In this document: positions 26,399 to 34,925 of the stretch, in pieces
How positions within the stretch are numbered: position 1 is the first letter of the stretch
How the letters are laid out: each line of letters begins with the position of its first letter
DNA from: Pseudomonadota bacterium
GTDB lineage: Bacteria > Pseudomonadota > Gammaproteobacteria > Burkholderiales > Burkholderiaceae_C
Direction: 5' to 3'
NCBI GenBank assembly: GCA_020161065.1
Contig: JAIUPH010000008.1
Coordinates: forward strand, 62,001-126,000
Length of the DNA: 64,000 bases
Made by a program: the position numbers and the translations under genes
Notes under the pieces: generated by a model
What the model was told of the DNA's origin: nothing
Databases searched by the model: none
The model's input: only the letters and a program-made list of their open reading frames with translations

Positions 26399-27130
26399 TC
26401 AGCCGCGCTGGCGCCGCGCCTCGTACAGGCAGATGCCGGCGGCCACCGAGACGTTGAGGCTTTCCACCGCGCCGGCCATCGGGATGCGCACCAGCTCGTC
26501 GCAGGTCTTGCGCGTCAACTGGCGCAGCCCCGGCCCTTCGGCGCCCAGCACCAGCGCCACCGGGCCGCCGAGGTCGACGTCGTAGAGCGTGCGCTCGGCA
26601 TCGTCGCTGGTGCCAATGACGCGGATGTCGCGCTCCTTCATCTCGTTCAGGCTGCGCGCCAGGTTGGTCACCATCAGGTAGGGCACGGTCTCGGCGGCGC
26701 CGCTGGCCACCTTGGCGACGGTGGCGTTCAGGCCCACCGCATGGTCCTTGGGCGCCACCACGGCGTGCGCGCCGGCGCCGTCGGCCACGCGCAGGCAGGC
26801 GCCCAGGTTGTGCGGGTCGGTCACGCCGTCCAGCACCAGCACCAGCGGCGGGCCCTGCACCTCGTCCAGCACCTCGTCCAGCGAATGGCGCGGCGCCAGC
26901 GGCGTGACGCGCGCCACCACGCCCTGGTGGCGGGCGCTGCCGGCCAGTCGCGTCAGACGTTCGTCGTCGGACTCCACCAGGCGCGCGCCGGCGGCCTGCG
27001 CGCGTTCGATGAACTGGCGCATGCGGGCGTCGCGCCGCGTGGCGTCGACGTGGACCTCGGCGACGGACTCGGGCGCGGTCTTCAGCCGCACCGTCACCGC
27101 GTGGAAACCGAACAGGACCTTGGTGCTCAT
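26399..27130 (-). CDS. rlmB: 23S rRNA (guanosine-2'-O)-methyltransferase RlmB
   Basis: 243 residues from ATG 27130 ([16 protein letters not shown]). An N-terminal substrate-binding domain (about 1-75) precedes a SPOUT methyltransferase domain (about 90-240) with the three knot motifs: [21 protein letters not shown] and [15 protein letters not shown]. RlmB methylates G2251 in the peptidyl-transferase P-loop. A frame open further upstream to 27169 lacks family similarity. Only 37 bp separate it from the divergent symporter gene, so promoters must overlap one or both genes. Confidence 0.95.
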   Translation of the reverse strand: MSTKVLFGFHAVTVRLKTAPESVAEVHVDATRRDARMRQFIERAQAAGARLVESDDERLTRLAGSARHQGVVARVTPLAPRHSLDEVLDEVQGPPLVLVLDGVTDPHNLGACLRVADGAGAHAVVAPKDHAVGLNATVAKVASGAAETVPYLMVTNLARSLNEMKERDIRVIGTSDDAERTLYDVDLGGPVALVLGAEGPGLRQLTRKTCDELVRIPMAGAVESLNVSVAAGICLYEARRQRG

Positions 27131-27167
27131 CGCAGCCATCGTAGCCGCTGCCAGAATCGCCGGCTCC

Positions 27168-28643
27168 ATGTCACCGCTGGCCTTGCTGGGCTTCGTGCTC
27201 GGCTACTTCCTGCTGCTGCTCGCCGTGGCCTGGCGCACCTCGCGCCGGGCCGACAACGAGGCCTTCTTCAACGGCGGCCGGCGCAGCCACTGGGCGCTGG
27301 TGGCTTTCGGGATGGTGGGCACCTCGCTGTCGGGCGTGACCTTCGTCAGCGTGCCGGGCACGGTGGCCAGCGGCCAGTTCCACTACCTGCAGATCGTGCT
27401 CGGCCACGTGCTGGGCTACGGCATCGTCGCCTTCGTGCTGCTGCCGCTGTACTACCGGCTGGGGCTGACCTCGATCTACCGCTACCTGGCCGAGCGCTTC
27501 GGCGCCGCCTCGCACCGCACGGGGGCGGCGTTCTTCATCGTCTCGCGCACGCTGGGCGCCACGGCGCGGCTGTACCTGGTGGTGCGCGTGCTGCAGGACC
27601 TGGTGCTCGACGCCCTGGGCATCCCGTTCTGGCTGAGCGCGGCGGTGGTCATCCTGATGATCCTGCTCTACACGCTGGAAGGCGGCGTGCGCACCATCGT
27701 CTTCACCGACACGCTGCAGACCGCCGGCATGCTGGCCGGGCTGCTGGTCTGCGTGGTCTACCTGTTATGGCTGACCGGCCAGGGCCCGGCCGAAGCGCTG
27801 GCGCGCCTGCAGCAGCAAGGCCTGGCCACCGTGTTCGGCCACGATCCGCTGAGCCGCGAGTTCTGGCTCAAGCAGGTGCTGGCCGGCGTCTTCATCGCCG
27901 TGGCGATGACCGGGCTGGACCAGGAGATGATGCAGAAGAACATCTCGGTGAAGACGCTGGGCGGCGCGCAGAAGAACATGCTCGTGATGTCGCTGGTGCT
28001 GCTGGCGGTGGTGGCGCTGTTCCTCTACCTCGGCGGGCTGCTGGCGATGTTTGCGCCGACGGTCGGGCTGCAGGCCGGCGGCGACCGCCTGTTCCCCGCG
28101 GTGGTGCTGGGCCATCTGCCGGGCTGGGTGCAGGTGTTGTTCGTGATCGCGCTGGTCTCGGCGCTGTTCCCCAGCGCCGATGGCGCGCTGACGGCGCTGA
28201 CCAGTTCCACCTGCCTCGACCTGCTGGGCCTGCAGCAGCGCGCCGGCTGGAGCGAGGCGCGCCGCACGCGCGTGCGCAAGCAGGTGCACCTGGCCTTCGC
28301 CGCGCTCTTCCTGCTGCTGGTGCTGGGCTTTCGCTGGCTGGACGACGCCAGCATGGTGCTGCTGATCCTCAAGCTGGCGGGCTACACCTACGGCCCGCTG
28401 CTGGGGCTGTTCGCGTTCGGGTTGCTGTCTCGCCGCCGGCCGCGCGACGGCTGGGTGCCCGTGGTCGCGCTGGCCGCGCCGGCGATCAGCGCGCTGATCG
28501 ACAGCCAGCAAGCGCGCTGGTTCGGCGACTACCGCATCGGGCTGCAACTGCTGCTGGTCAACGCCGCGATCACGATGGGTGGGCTGTGGCTGGCGAGCTT
28601 GGGGCGCCTCAGGCCCCCAGCGCCCTTGCCACGTGATAGGTGA
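27168..28643 (+). CDS. Sodium:solute symporter family protein
   Basis: 491 residues from ATG 27168, with about 13 hydrophobic helices and the SSS (LeuT-fold) signatures: [49 protein letters not shown] and [10 protein letters not shown]. It should be an inner-membrane Na+-coupled importer. Substrate cannot be predicted; closest general types are proline/pantothenate/sugar carriers. It is divergent from rlmB by 37 bp, and its 3' end overlaps the convergent feoB by 35 bp. Confidence 0.9.
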   Translation: MSPLALLGFVLGYFLLLLAVAWRTSRRADNEAFFNGGRRSHWALVAFGMVGTSLSGVTFVSVPGTVASGQFHYLQIVLGHVLGYGIVAFVLLPLYYRLGLTSIYRYLAERFGAASHRTGAAFFIVSRTLGATARLYLVVRVLQDLVLDALGIPFWLSAAVVILMILLYTLEGGVRTIVFTDTLQTAGMLAGLLVCVVYLLWLTGQGPAEALARLQQQGLATVFGHDPLSREFWLKQVLAGVFIAVAMTGLDQEMMQKNISVKTLGGAQKNMLVMSLVLLAVVALFLYLGGLLAMFAPTVGLQAGGDRLFPAVVLGHLPGWVQVLFVIALVSALFPSADGALTALTSSTCLDLLGLQQRAGWSEARRTRVRKQVHLAFAALFLLLVLGFRWLDDASMVLLILKLAGYTYGPLLGLFAFGLLSRRRPRDGWVPVVALAAPAISALIDSQQARWFGDYRIGLQLLLVNAAITMGGLWLASLGRLRPPAPLPRDR

Positions 28644-30495
28644 TGTACGACGCCACCCAGGCCAGCGCGAACAGGTAGCCGAGCATGATCAGCGGGACGC
28701 GCCAGCCGACGGTCTCGCGCTTGACGGCGGCCAGCGTCGACAGGCATTGCGGCGCGAAGACGAACCAGGCCAGCAGCGACAGCCCGGTGGCCAGGCTCCA
28801 CTGGCCGGCGATCAGCGGCGCCAGCGCCTGCTCGGTGTTGGCGCCGGTGGCCGACAGCGCGTACACCGTGCCCAGGGCGCTGACCACCACCTCGCGCGCC
28901 GCCAGCCCCGGCACCAGCGCGATGGCGATCTGCCAGTTGAAGCCCAGCGGTTCCAGCAGCGGCAGCAGCGCGCGGCCCAGCATGCCGGCAAAGCTGTTCT
29001 CGATGGGCTGCGCCGGGAACGAGGCCAGGAACCACATCAGCACCGTCAGCGTCAGGATCACCCCGCCGACGCGGCGCAGGAAGATCAGCGCGCGCTGCCA
29101 CAAGCCCAGCGCGACGCTGCGCACCGTGGGCCAGTGGTAGGCCGGCAGTTCCATCATCAGGCTGCGCACCTGGCGGCCTTCGGCGGTGAAGCGCTTGAGC
29201 AGCCAGGCCACCGCCAGCGCGCCGGCAATGCCGGCCAGATACAGGCCGAACAGCACCAGCCCCTGCAGCTCGAACCAGCCGCCCACGGTGCGCGCCGGGA
29301 TGAAGGCGCCGATCAGCAGCGCATACACCGGCAGCCGCGCCGAGCACGTCATCAGCGGCGCGATCAGGATCGTCACCAGCCGGTCGCGCGGGTTGGCGAT
29401 GGTGCGCGCGGCCATGATGCCGGGGATGGCGCAGGCAAAGCTCGACAGCAGCGGGATGAACGAGCGCCCCGACAGGCCGACCGCGCCCATCAGCCGGTCC
29501 AGCAGGAAGGCCGCGCGCGGCAGGTAGCCCGACTCTTCGAGCACCAGGATGAAGAAGAACAGGATCAGGATCTGCGGCAGGAACACCAGCACGCCGCCGA
29601 CGCCGGCGATCAGCCCGTCGACCAGCAGGCTGCGCAGCAGGCTCTCGGGCAGCAGGCCGTTGACGGCGTGGCCGAGCCAGGCCATGCCGTCCTCGATCCA
29701 GCCCTTGGGCAGCTCGGCCCAGGCGAATACGGCCTGGAACACCAGGAACAGCACCACCGCCAACAGCAGCGGGCCGACCACCGGGTGCAGCACCACGCGG
29801 TCGATGCGATCGCTGGCGGTCTGCGGCAGCGCCTGGTCCAGGCCCAGGTGCTGCAGGATGCGCGACACCGCCTCGTGGTCGGCGATGGTGGTGTCGCCGG
29901 CGGCCGGCGCGCCATCGGCTGCCGCCGCGGCCGCGGCTTGGTGGCTCAAGGCCTTCCAGGCCGCCGGGTCGTCCAGCAGGCGGCGCAGCGCCTGGTCGCC
30001 GTCGGCCTTGACGCCCACCGTCGCCACCACCGGCAGGCCCAGCTCGCGCGCCAGCGCGTCGGCGTCGACCACCAGCCCGCGCTGGCGCGCGAGGTCGGTC
30101 ATGTTCAGCGCCACGACGCAGGGCAGGCCCAGGCGGCGCACGGCCAGCACCAGGCGCAGCTGGCGGCGCAAATTGGTGGCGTCGACGACGCAGACCGCCA
30201 GGTCGGGCCGCTTCTCGCCGCGGGCGCGGCCGAACAGCACGTCGGCGGTGACCTTCTCGTCGGGCGACCGCGGGTTCAGGCTGTAGGCGCCGGGCAGGTC
30301 CAGCACGCGCAGCGCCTTGCCGGCGGCGGTGAGCAAGCGGCCCTCTTTGCGCTCGACCGTCACGCCGGCGTAGTTGGCCACCTTCTGGCGGCTGCCGGTC
30401 AGCAGGTTGAACAGCGCCGTCTTGCCGCAGTTGGGATTGCCGACCAGCGCCACCAGCGGGCCGCCGCGGTGGACATGAACGACCGCGGTGCTCAC
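28609..30495 (-). CDS. feoB: Ferrous iron transport protein B
   Basis: About 628 residues from GTG 30495 (VSTAVVHVHRGGPLVALVGN); a TTG at 30534 in the same frame would add 13 but lacks a spaced ribosome site. The N-terminal G domain (about 10-175) has GNPNCGKTALFN (G1), GVTVERKEG (G2 region), DLPGAYS (G3) and NMTD (G4). The membrane part has two Gate repeats with the PRAAFLLDRLMGAVGLSGRS and CSARLPVYALLIGAF (cut here) segments. The chain is shorter than E. coli FeoB (773), as in many betaproteobacteria. It imports Fe(II) in a GTP-dependent way. feoA and bfd lie upstream on the same strand behind a Fur-like box. Confidence 0.95.
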   Translation of the reverse strand: MSTAVVHVHRGGPLVALVGNPNCGKTALFNLLTGSRQKVANYAGVTVERKEGRLLTAAGKALRVLDLPGAYSLNPRSPDEKVTADVLFGRARGEKRPDLAVCVVDATNLRRQLRLVLAVRRLGLPCVVALNMTDLARQRGLVVDADALARELGLPVVATVGVKADGDQALRRLLDDPAAWKALSHQAAAAAAADGAPAAGDTTIADHEAVSRILQHLGLDQALPQTASDRIDRVVLHPVVGPLLLAVVLFLVFQAVFAWAELPKGWIEDGMAWLGHAVNGLLPESLLRSLLVDGLIAGVGGVLVFLPQILILFFFILVLEESGYLPRAAFLLDRLMGAVGLSGRSFIPLLSSFACAIPGIMAARTIANPRDRLVTILIAPLMTCSARLPVYALLIGAFIPARTVGGWFELQGLVLFGLYLAGIAGALAVAWLLKRFTAEGRQVRSLMMELPAYHWPTVRSVALGLWQRALIFLRRVGGVILTLTVLMWFLASFPAQPIENSFAGMLGRALLPLLEPLGFNWQIAIALVPGLAAREVVVSALGTVYALSATGANTEQALAPLIAGQWSLATGLSLLAWFVFAPQCLSTLAAVKRETVGWRVPLIMLGYLFALAWVASYITYHVARALGA

Positions 30496-30585
30496 GGACG
30501 AACCTTCGGGCGGCCGGGCGGGCTCATCAGGCAACCTCCGCGCTTGCGCGCTTCGGTATGAGCGCTTGGGAGCGGCCCTGCGCGC

Positions 30586-30867
30586 TCATGCGGCCGCTTG
30601 CGGCTCCGGCGCCAGGTGCACGCAGGCCGCCTCGGCGCGGCGCAGCGCGAAGGTGGAGTCGCCCACGCGCACGGCCAGCGGGTCGCCGCCGGGGAAGCCG
30701 CGGGCGGTGATCATCACGCGCTCGCCGGGGATGAAGCCCAGCTCGGCCAGGCGCAGCGCCCAGTCGGGCGCATGGGCCGGCGCCACCACGCGCTGCACGG
30801 TGGCGGCGCGGCCGGTGGGTTGTCGGTGCAGGGTCAGCGCGGCGGCGGCGCCAGCGGTGGCAAGCAT
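30586..30867 (-). CDS. feoA: Ferrous iron transport protein A
   Basis: A 93-residue protein with one SH3-like FeoA domain: LRLAELGFIPGERVMITARG and DPLAVRVGDSTFALRRAEA are typical. It is thought to bind FeoB on the cytoplasmic face and tune its G domain. The gene lies 11 bp after bfd and about 90 bp before the chosen feoB start, so the three should share a transcript. Confidence 0.92.
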   Translation of the reverse strand: MLATAGAAAALTLHRQPTGRAATVQRVVAPAHAPDWALRLAELGFIPGERVMITARGFPGGDPLAVRVGDSTFALRRAEAACVHLAPEPQAAA

Positions 30868-30878
30868 GCGTGCTGGCC

Positions 30879-31088
30879 CTAGGCCCGCGCTGCCGCCTCG
30901 AACGTGCAGGCGTTCTGCTCGCGGGCGGCGCAGGCGTTGTCGAAAGTCTCGCGCGCGCAGTCGTGGCAGCAGCCGCAGGAGGAAGCCACCCGCAGGTCGT
31001 CCTGCAGCACTTCGAAGCAGTTCGTGCCCTGCTGCACCGCGACGTGGATGTCGCGGTCGGAGACGCGGTGGCAGAGGCAGACGATCAT
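30879..31088 (-). CDS. bfd: Bacterioferritin-associated ferredoxin
   Basis: A 69-residue [2Fe-2S] protein of the BFD type. It starts MIVCLCHRVSDRDI, giving the CxC pair, and continues to SSCGCCHDCARETF, giving the second cysteine pair. Bfd passes electrons to bacterioferritin to release stored iron as Fe(II). Placing bfd first in a feo operon links release from storage with uptake, and it occupies the slot where enteric bacteria have feoC at the other end. The Fur-like site lies 60 bp upstream of the ATG. Confidence 0.94.
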   Translation of the reverse strand: MIVCLCHRVSDRDIHVAVQQGTNCFEVLQDDLRVASSCGCCHDCARETFDNACAAREQNACTFEAAARA

Positions 31089-31147
31089 CGTGGAGGCCTT
31101 GCAGGCTGATGGGCGATGGCTGAACCGTTGGCGGTGACTATATCGCT

Positions 31148-31166
31148 AATACGAATCCTTCTCAAT
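31148..31166 (-). promoter_or_regulatory. Fur-like box before bfd-feoA-feoB
   Basis: On the minus strand ATTGAGAAGGATTCGTATT matches the common Fur-box form AATGAGAATGATTCGCATT at 16 of 19 positions by eye. It sits in an AT-rich patch of the 207-bp spacer between bfd and the divergent hydratase gene. Repression by Fe(II)-Fur would give iron-starvation expression. Confidence 0.7.
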
Positions 31167-31295
31167 ATCCATGTTTGACGCAAATCACGGTCGAAGCGGG
31201 GTTGACGCCGATTGCCGGCCGGCCGCCGCTGCCGCCACAGTCCGGCGCCGGCCCCGGCCCCTGCCCTGGCCTGACCCCTGCCTTGAAGGACCCCG

Positions 31296-32108
31296 ATGAG
31301 CGAGCGCGAAGCACCCCGTTTCGAAACCCTGCGGCTGGAGCTGCGCGGCGCCGTGGCGCTGCTGACGCTGGACCGCCCGCAGCGGCTGAACGCCGCGCCG
31401 CCGCTGATGTTCCGCGAGCTGGGCGCCGCGCTGCAGGCCTTGCCGGGCCTGGGCGCCCGCGCGCTGCTGATCACCGGCGCCGGCCGCGCCTTCTGCAGCG
31501 GCGCCGACCTGGTGGGCGACGGCGGCGGCCAGCTGGCCGTCAGCCGCGGCGAGACCGCCTACCGCGCGCTCACCGAGACCTACTCGCCCACCATGCTGGC
31601 GCTGGCGCGGCTGCCGCTGCCGGTGGTCACCGCGGTCAATGGCGCGGCGGCCGGCATCGGCTGCTCGCTGGCGCTGGCGGCCGACTTCACCGTCGCCGCG
31701 CGCTCGGCCTACTTCCTGGAAGCCTTCGTCAACATCGGCCTGGTGCCCGACGGCGGCACCACCTGGATGCTGGCGCGCCAGATCGGCAAGGCGCGGGCCA
31801 CCGAGATGATGATGCTGGGCGAGCGCATCGCCGCCGACAAGGCCGAGGCCTGGGGCCTGATCCACAAGGCCGTCGACGATGCCGAGCTGATGCCTTGCGC
31901 CTTGGCGCTGGCCGAGCGGCTGGCCGCCGGCCCGACGCGGGCGCTGGGCCTGATGCGCCAGGGCCTCGCCCGCGCGCTGGAGCAAAGCTACGCCGAGGCG
32001 CTGGCCACCGAGGCGGCGCACCAGATGATCGCCGTCGACAGCGCCGACGCGGCCGAAGGCGGCCAGGCCTTCCTGCAGCGGCGGCCGGCGGTGTTCCGCG
32101 GCGGCTGA
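31296..32108 (+). CDS. Enoyl-CoA hydratase/isomerase family protein, PaaG-like
   Basis: A 270-residue crotonase-fold enzyme. The oxyanion-hole segments are AFCSGADL (about 66-73) and NGAAAGIGCSLALAAD (about 112-127). The AFVNIGLVPDGGTTWMLARQ stretch (about 145-164) with Asp in the PD turn is like PaaG, the isomerase of ring-epoxide CoA in phenylacetate breakdown, rather than FadB-type hydratases. No other paa genes are in the window, so the true substrate may differ. It is 21 bp upstream of the MalT-type regulator gene in the same direction. Confidence 0.88.
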   Translation: MSEREAPRFETLRLELRGAVALLTLDRPQRLNAAPPLMFRELGAALQALPGLGARALLITGAGRAFCSGADLVGDGGGQLAVSRGETAYRALTETYSPTMLALARLPLPVVTAVNGAAAGIGCSLALAADFTVAARSAYFLEAFVNIGLVPDGGTTWMLARQIGKARATEMMMLGERIAADKAEAWGLIHKAVDDAELMPCALALAERLAAGPTRALGLMRQGLARALEQSYAEALATEAAHQMIAVDSADAAEGGQAFLQRRPAVFRGG

Positions 32109-32129
32109 CCACCGCCCGGCGCACCGCCC

Positions 32130-34793
32130 ATGGACTGGCTGATCGAATCCAAGCTCGCGCCGCCGGCCGCCTTCGCGGCCGCGGTGCCGCGCGGCTATGC
32201 GATGGCGCGCCTGCGCGAGGCGCTGGCCGGCCACGCCACGCTGCTGGTGGCGCCGGCCGGCTATGGCAAGACCGAGCTGCTGGCGCGCTGGCACCAGCAG
32301 TGCCGCGACGACGGCCTGCGCGTCGGCTGGCTGAGCCTGGAGCCCGAAGACGCGCAGATCGAGGTCTTCCTCGACTACGCGCTGGCCGCGCTCGGCCAGC
32401 CGCCGGCCAGCTCGGCCGCCGCTTCGCCCAGTACGCGGCGCGCCGCGGCGTCGCGGCTGCTGGCCGCCACGCTGGCCGACGAGCGCCGCAGCCTGCTGTT
32501 CCTGGACGACTACGAACGCCTGGGCGGCGCGCTCGACGAGCTGCTGCGGCTGCTGATCGAGCGCGCCTCGCCGCGCCTGCACCTGGTGATCGCGGCGCGG
32601 CTGCAGCCCGACATCGGCCTGGCCGAGTTGCGCGCGCGGCGCCTCGTCACCGAGCTGGGCCCGGCCGAGCTGCGCCTGAGCTTCCAGGAGGCGCACTCGC
32701 TGCTGGCCGCCGGCCCGCGCGCGGTGACCGAAGGCGACGTGGCGCTGCTGCTGCAGCGCACCGAGGGCTGGCCGATCGCGCTGCGCATGGCCGGCGACTT
32801 CGTGCAGTCGCACCCCGACGCGGCGGCGCCGCTCACCGGCTTCTCGGGCCGCGTCGACGAGCTGGCCACCTACCTCTACGACGCCATCCTGCGCACGCTG
32901 CCGGCCGACGAGCAGCAGGCGCTGCTGGCGCTGGCCTGCGTGCCGCGCGTCTGCGGCGAGCTGCTCAACGCGCTGGCCGGGCGCCGTGACGGCGGCGCGC
33001 TGCTGCAGCGCTTCGCGCGCCGCAACGTGCTGCTGTCGCGGCTGGAAGGCGAGGCCGACTGGTACCGCCTGCACCCGCTGCTGGCCGAGTTCCTGCGCGC
33101 CCGGCTGGCGCACACCGACGCCGGCGCGCCGCAGGACCTGCACCGCCGCGCCGCGCGCTGGTTCGCCGGCGCCGGGCTGCTGCCCGAGGCCTTGCGCGCG
33201 GCATCGGCGGCGCAGGACGCGGCGCTGGTCGCCGGGCTGCTGGACCGCGCCGGCGGCTGGCGGCTGGTGGTCGACGGCCGCATCGGCCTGCTGCGCGCGC
33301 ACCTGGATGCCATCGACGACGCCACGCTGCTGCGCCACCCGCGGCTGGCGCTGGCGCGGCCGCTGCTGCTGGCCAAGTCGGCCGCGCGGCTGCAGGCCGG
33401 CGCCTGGCTGGAGCGCGTGCGCCAGGCCAGCGCCGGCTTCGCCCGCGCACTGGACAGCGCGGCGCCCGGCTTCGACGACGCGCAGCTAACGTTGGAAGCG
33501 AGAGCCATCCCGGTGGTCGTGGGCTGGTACCTCGACGAAGCGCCGCCGGGCGGTTACGCGGCCGACATTGAGGCGCTGCGCGCCGCCGTCGACCCGGCAA
33601 CCGACCCGCTGCTGGCCGCCACCGTCGGCAACCTGTGGTGCTACGAGCTGCAAGGCCTGCGCCGCCATCGCGCCGCCTGGGACGCCGCGGCGCAGGCGCT
33701 GGCCACCATCCACGGCGGCGGCTTCGCCGACGAAGAGCTGTACCTGGGCTTCATCCAGGCCGGCATCCTGATCGAGCAGGCGCGGCTGCCCGAGGCGCTG
33801 GCGCTGCTGCGCGCGCTGCAGGCGCAGGCCGAGCGCGACGGCGGCCCCGGCAGCGACCTGGCCGCCATCTGCGAAGTGCTGCTGGCCCGCGTGCTCACGC
33901 TGCAGGGCGACGCCGCCGGCGCGCAGGAGCTGCTGGAACGCTCGCTGCCGCAGGTGCAGGAGCAGGACACCTGGTTCGAGATCGCCTGGGCCGGCTTCGC
34001 TGCCGCGCGCGGCGTGGCCGTGCTGGCCGGCGACGAGGCCGCGGCGCGCGCCGCCATCGAGCGCGGCCTGGCGCTGGCCGAGCGCCGCCGCCTGCGCCGC
34101 CTGGGCGCGCGGCTGCAGTTGCTGCGCATCGACGGCCTGCTCGCCGCCGGCGAGGCGGCGCACGCGCTCGACCTGGCCGAGGCGCTGGACCTCGCCGGCC
34201 TGCAAGCGCGCTTCGAGGCCGTGGACCGCCGCCTCAGCGACGCCGCCTGGCTGACCGCGCAACGCCTGCAGCCGGGCGACGGCAGCGTGCTGGCCGCCGC
34301 CATCGAGCGCTGGGCCGACGAAGGCTCCACGCTGCAGCAGGTGGAAGCGCTGCTGCTGCAGGCCGCGTTGGCGCTGGGCCGCCGGCAGGCGCAGACGGCC
34401 GCGCGCGCGCTCGACCGCGCGCTGTCGCTGGCCGTGCCGGGGCAGTTGCTGCTGCCCTTCGTCGAGCAGGGCGCGGGCTTGAGCGACGCCTTCGAGCAGG
34501 CCTTGACGCGCAGCGGCGGCCGCGGTGCGCCGAACCAGCGCGCGCGCTTCCTGGCCACGGTGCAGGACAACCTGCGCCGCCGCCGTGGCAGCGTGGCCGC
34601 CGGCCGCAAGCCGCAGGCCTTGAGCCCGCGCGAGGCCGAGATCGCGCGGCTGCTGGCCGAAGGCCTGAGCAACAAGCTGATCGGCCGCGAGCTGGCGCTG
34701 TCCGAAGGCACGGTGAAGTTCCACCTGCGCAACCTCTACGCCAAGCTGGGCGCGCACAACCGCGACCAGGCGGTGCAGCTGCTGCGCGCCTGA
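32130..34793 (+). CDS. Large ATP-binding LuxR (MalT/LAL-type) transcriptional regulator
   Basis: An 887-residue STAND-type regulator. An N-terminal NTPase has Walker A APAGYGKT (residues 41-48) and a Walker B-like LLFLDDYERL near 125. The long middle, about 350-800, is helical and TPR-like. A C-terminal LuxR HTH (about 825-885) reads LSPREAEIARLLAEGLSNKL, then IGRELALSEGTVKFHLRNLY. MalT-type proteins activate catabolic genes on binding an inducer and ATP. It stands between the PaaG-like gene and the hydantoinase-like/DUF917/TonB/permease set, so it is a fair guess as their activator. The ATG lies 21 bp after the previous stop. Confidence 0.92.
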   Translation: MDWLIESKLAPPAAFAAAVPRGYAMARLREALAGHATLLVAPAGYGKTELLARWHQQCRDDGLRVGWLSLEPEDAQIEVFLDYALAALGQPPASSAAASPSTRRAAASRLLAATLADERRSLLFLDDYERLGGALDELLRLLIERASPRLHLVIAARLQPDIGLAELRARRLVTELGPAELRLSFQEAHSLLAAGPRAVTEGDVALLLQRTEGWPIALRMAGDFVQSHPDAAAPLTGFSGRVDELATYLYDAILRTLPADEQQALLALACVPRVCGELLNALAGRRDGGALLQRFARRNVLLSRLEGEADWYRLHPLLAEFLRARLAHTDAGAPQDLHRRAARWFAGAGLLPEALRAASAAQDAALVAGLLDRAGGWRLVVDGRIGLLRAHLDAIDDATLLRHPRLALARPLLLAKSAARLQAGAWLERVRQASAGFARALDSAAPGFDDAQLTLEARAIPVVVGWYLDEAPPGGYAADIEALRAAVDPATDPLLAATVGNLWCYELQGLRRHRAAWDAAAQALATIHGGGFADEELYLGFIQAGILIEQARLPEALALLRALQAQAERDGGPGSDLAAICEVLLARVLTLQGDAAGAQELLERSLPQVQEQDTWFEIAWAGFAAARGVAVLAGDEAAARAAIERGLALAERRRLRRLGARLQLLRIDGLLAAGEAAHALDLAEALDLAGLQARFEAVDRRLSDAAWLTAQRLQPGDGSVLAAAIERWADEGSTLQQVEALLLQAALALGRRQAQTAARALDRALSLAVPGQLLLPFVEQGAGLSDAFEQALTRSGGRGAPNQRARFLATVQDNLRRRRGSVAAGRKPQALSPREAEIARLLAEGLSNKLIGRELALSEGTVKFHLRNLYAKLGAHNRDQAVQLLRA

Positions 34794-34863
34794 AGGCGCG
34801 CAGGCGCATCCGACGCCGCGCACCCTGTCCGCGGCCGGCGCCCTCCCCTGTCCGCCGGCCAGC

Positions 34864-34893
34864 TTGAGGCCGCCCGGGGGCGCTGCCTAGAGT
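34864..34893 (+). promoter_or_regulatory. Candidate promoter before the hydantoinase-like gene
   Basis: TTGAGG (34864-34869) and TAGAGT (34888-34893) with an 18-bp spacer, each 4 of 6 to the housekeeping consensus, 33 bp before the ATG at 34926. Weak hexamers would fit an activator-dependent promoter. Confidence 0.35.
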
Positions 34894-34925
34894 CGTCGCA
34901 TTCCCGGCGGAGCAGGCAGCGGACG

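Noticed and set aside
31296-32108. Part of a phenylacetate degradation cluster
   Set aside because: Only the PaaG-like gene is present; no other paa genes lie in the window.
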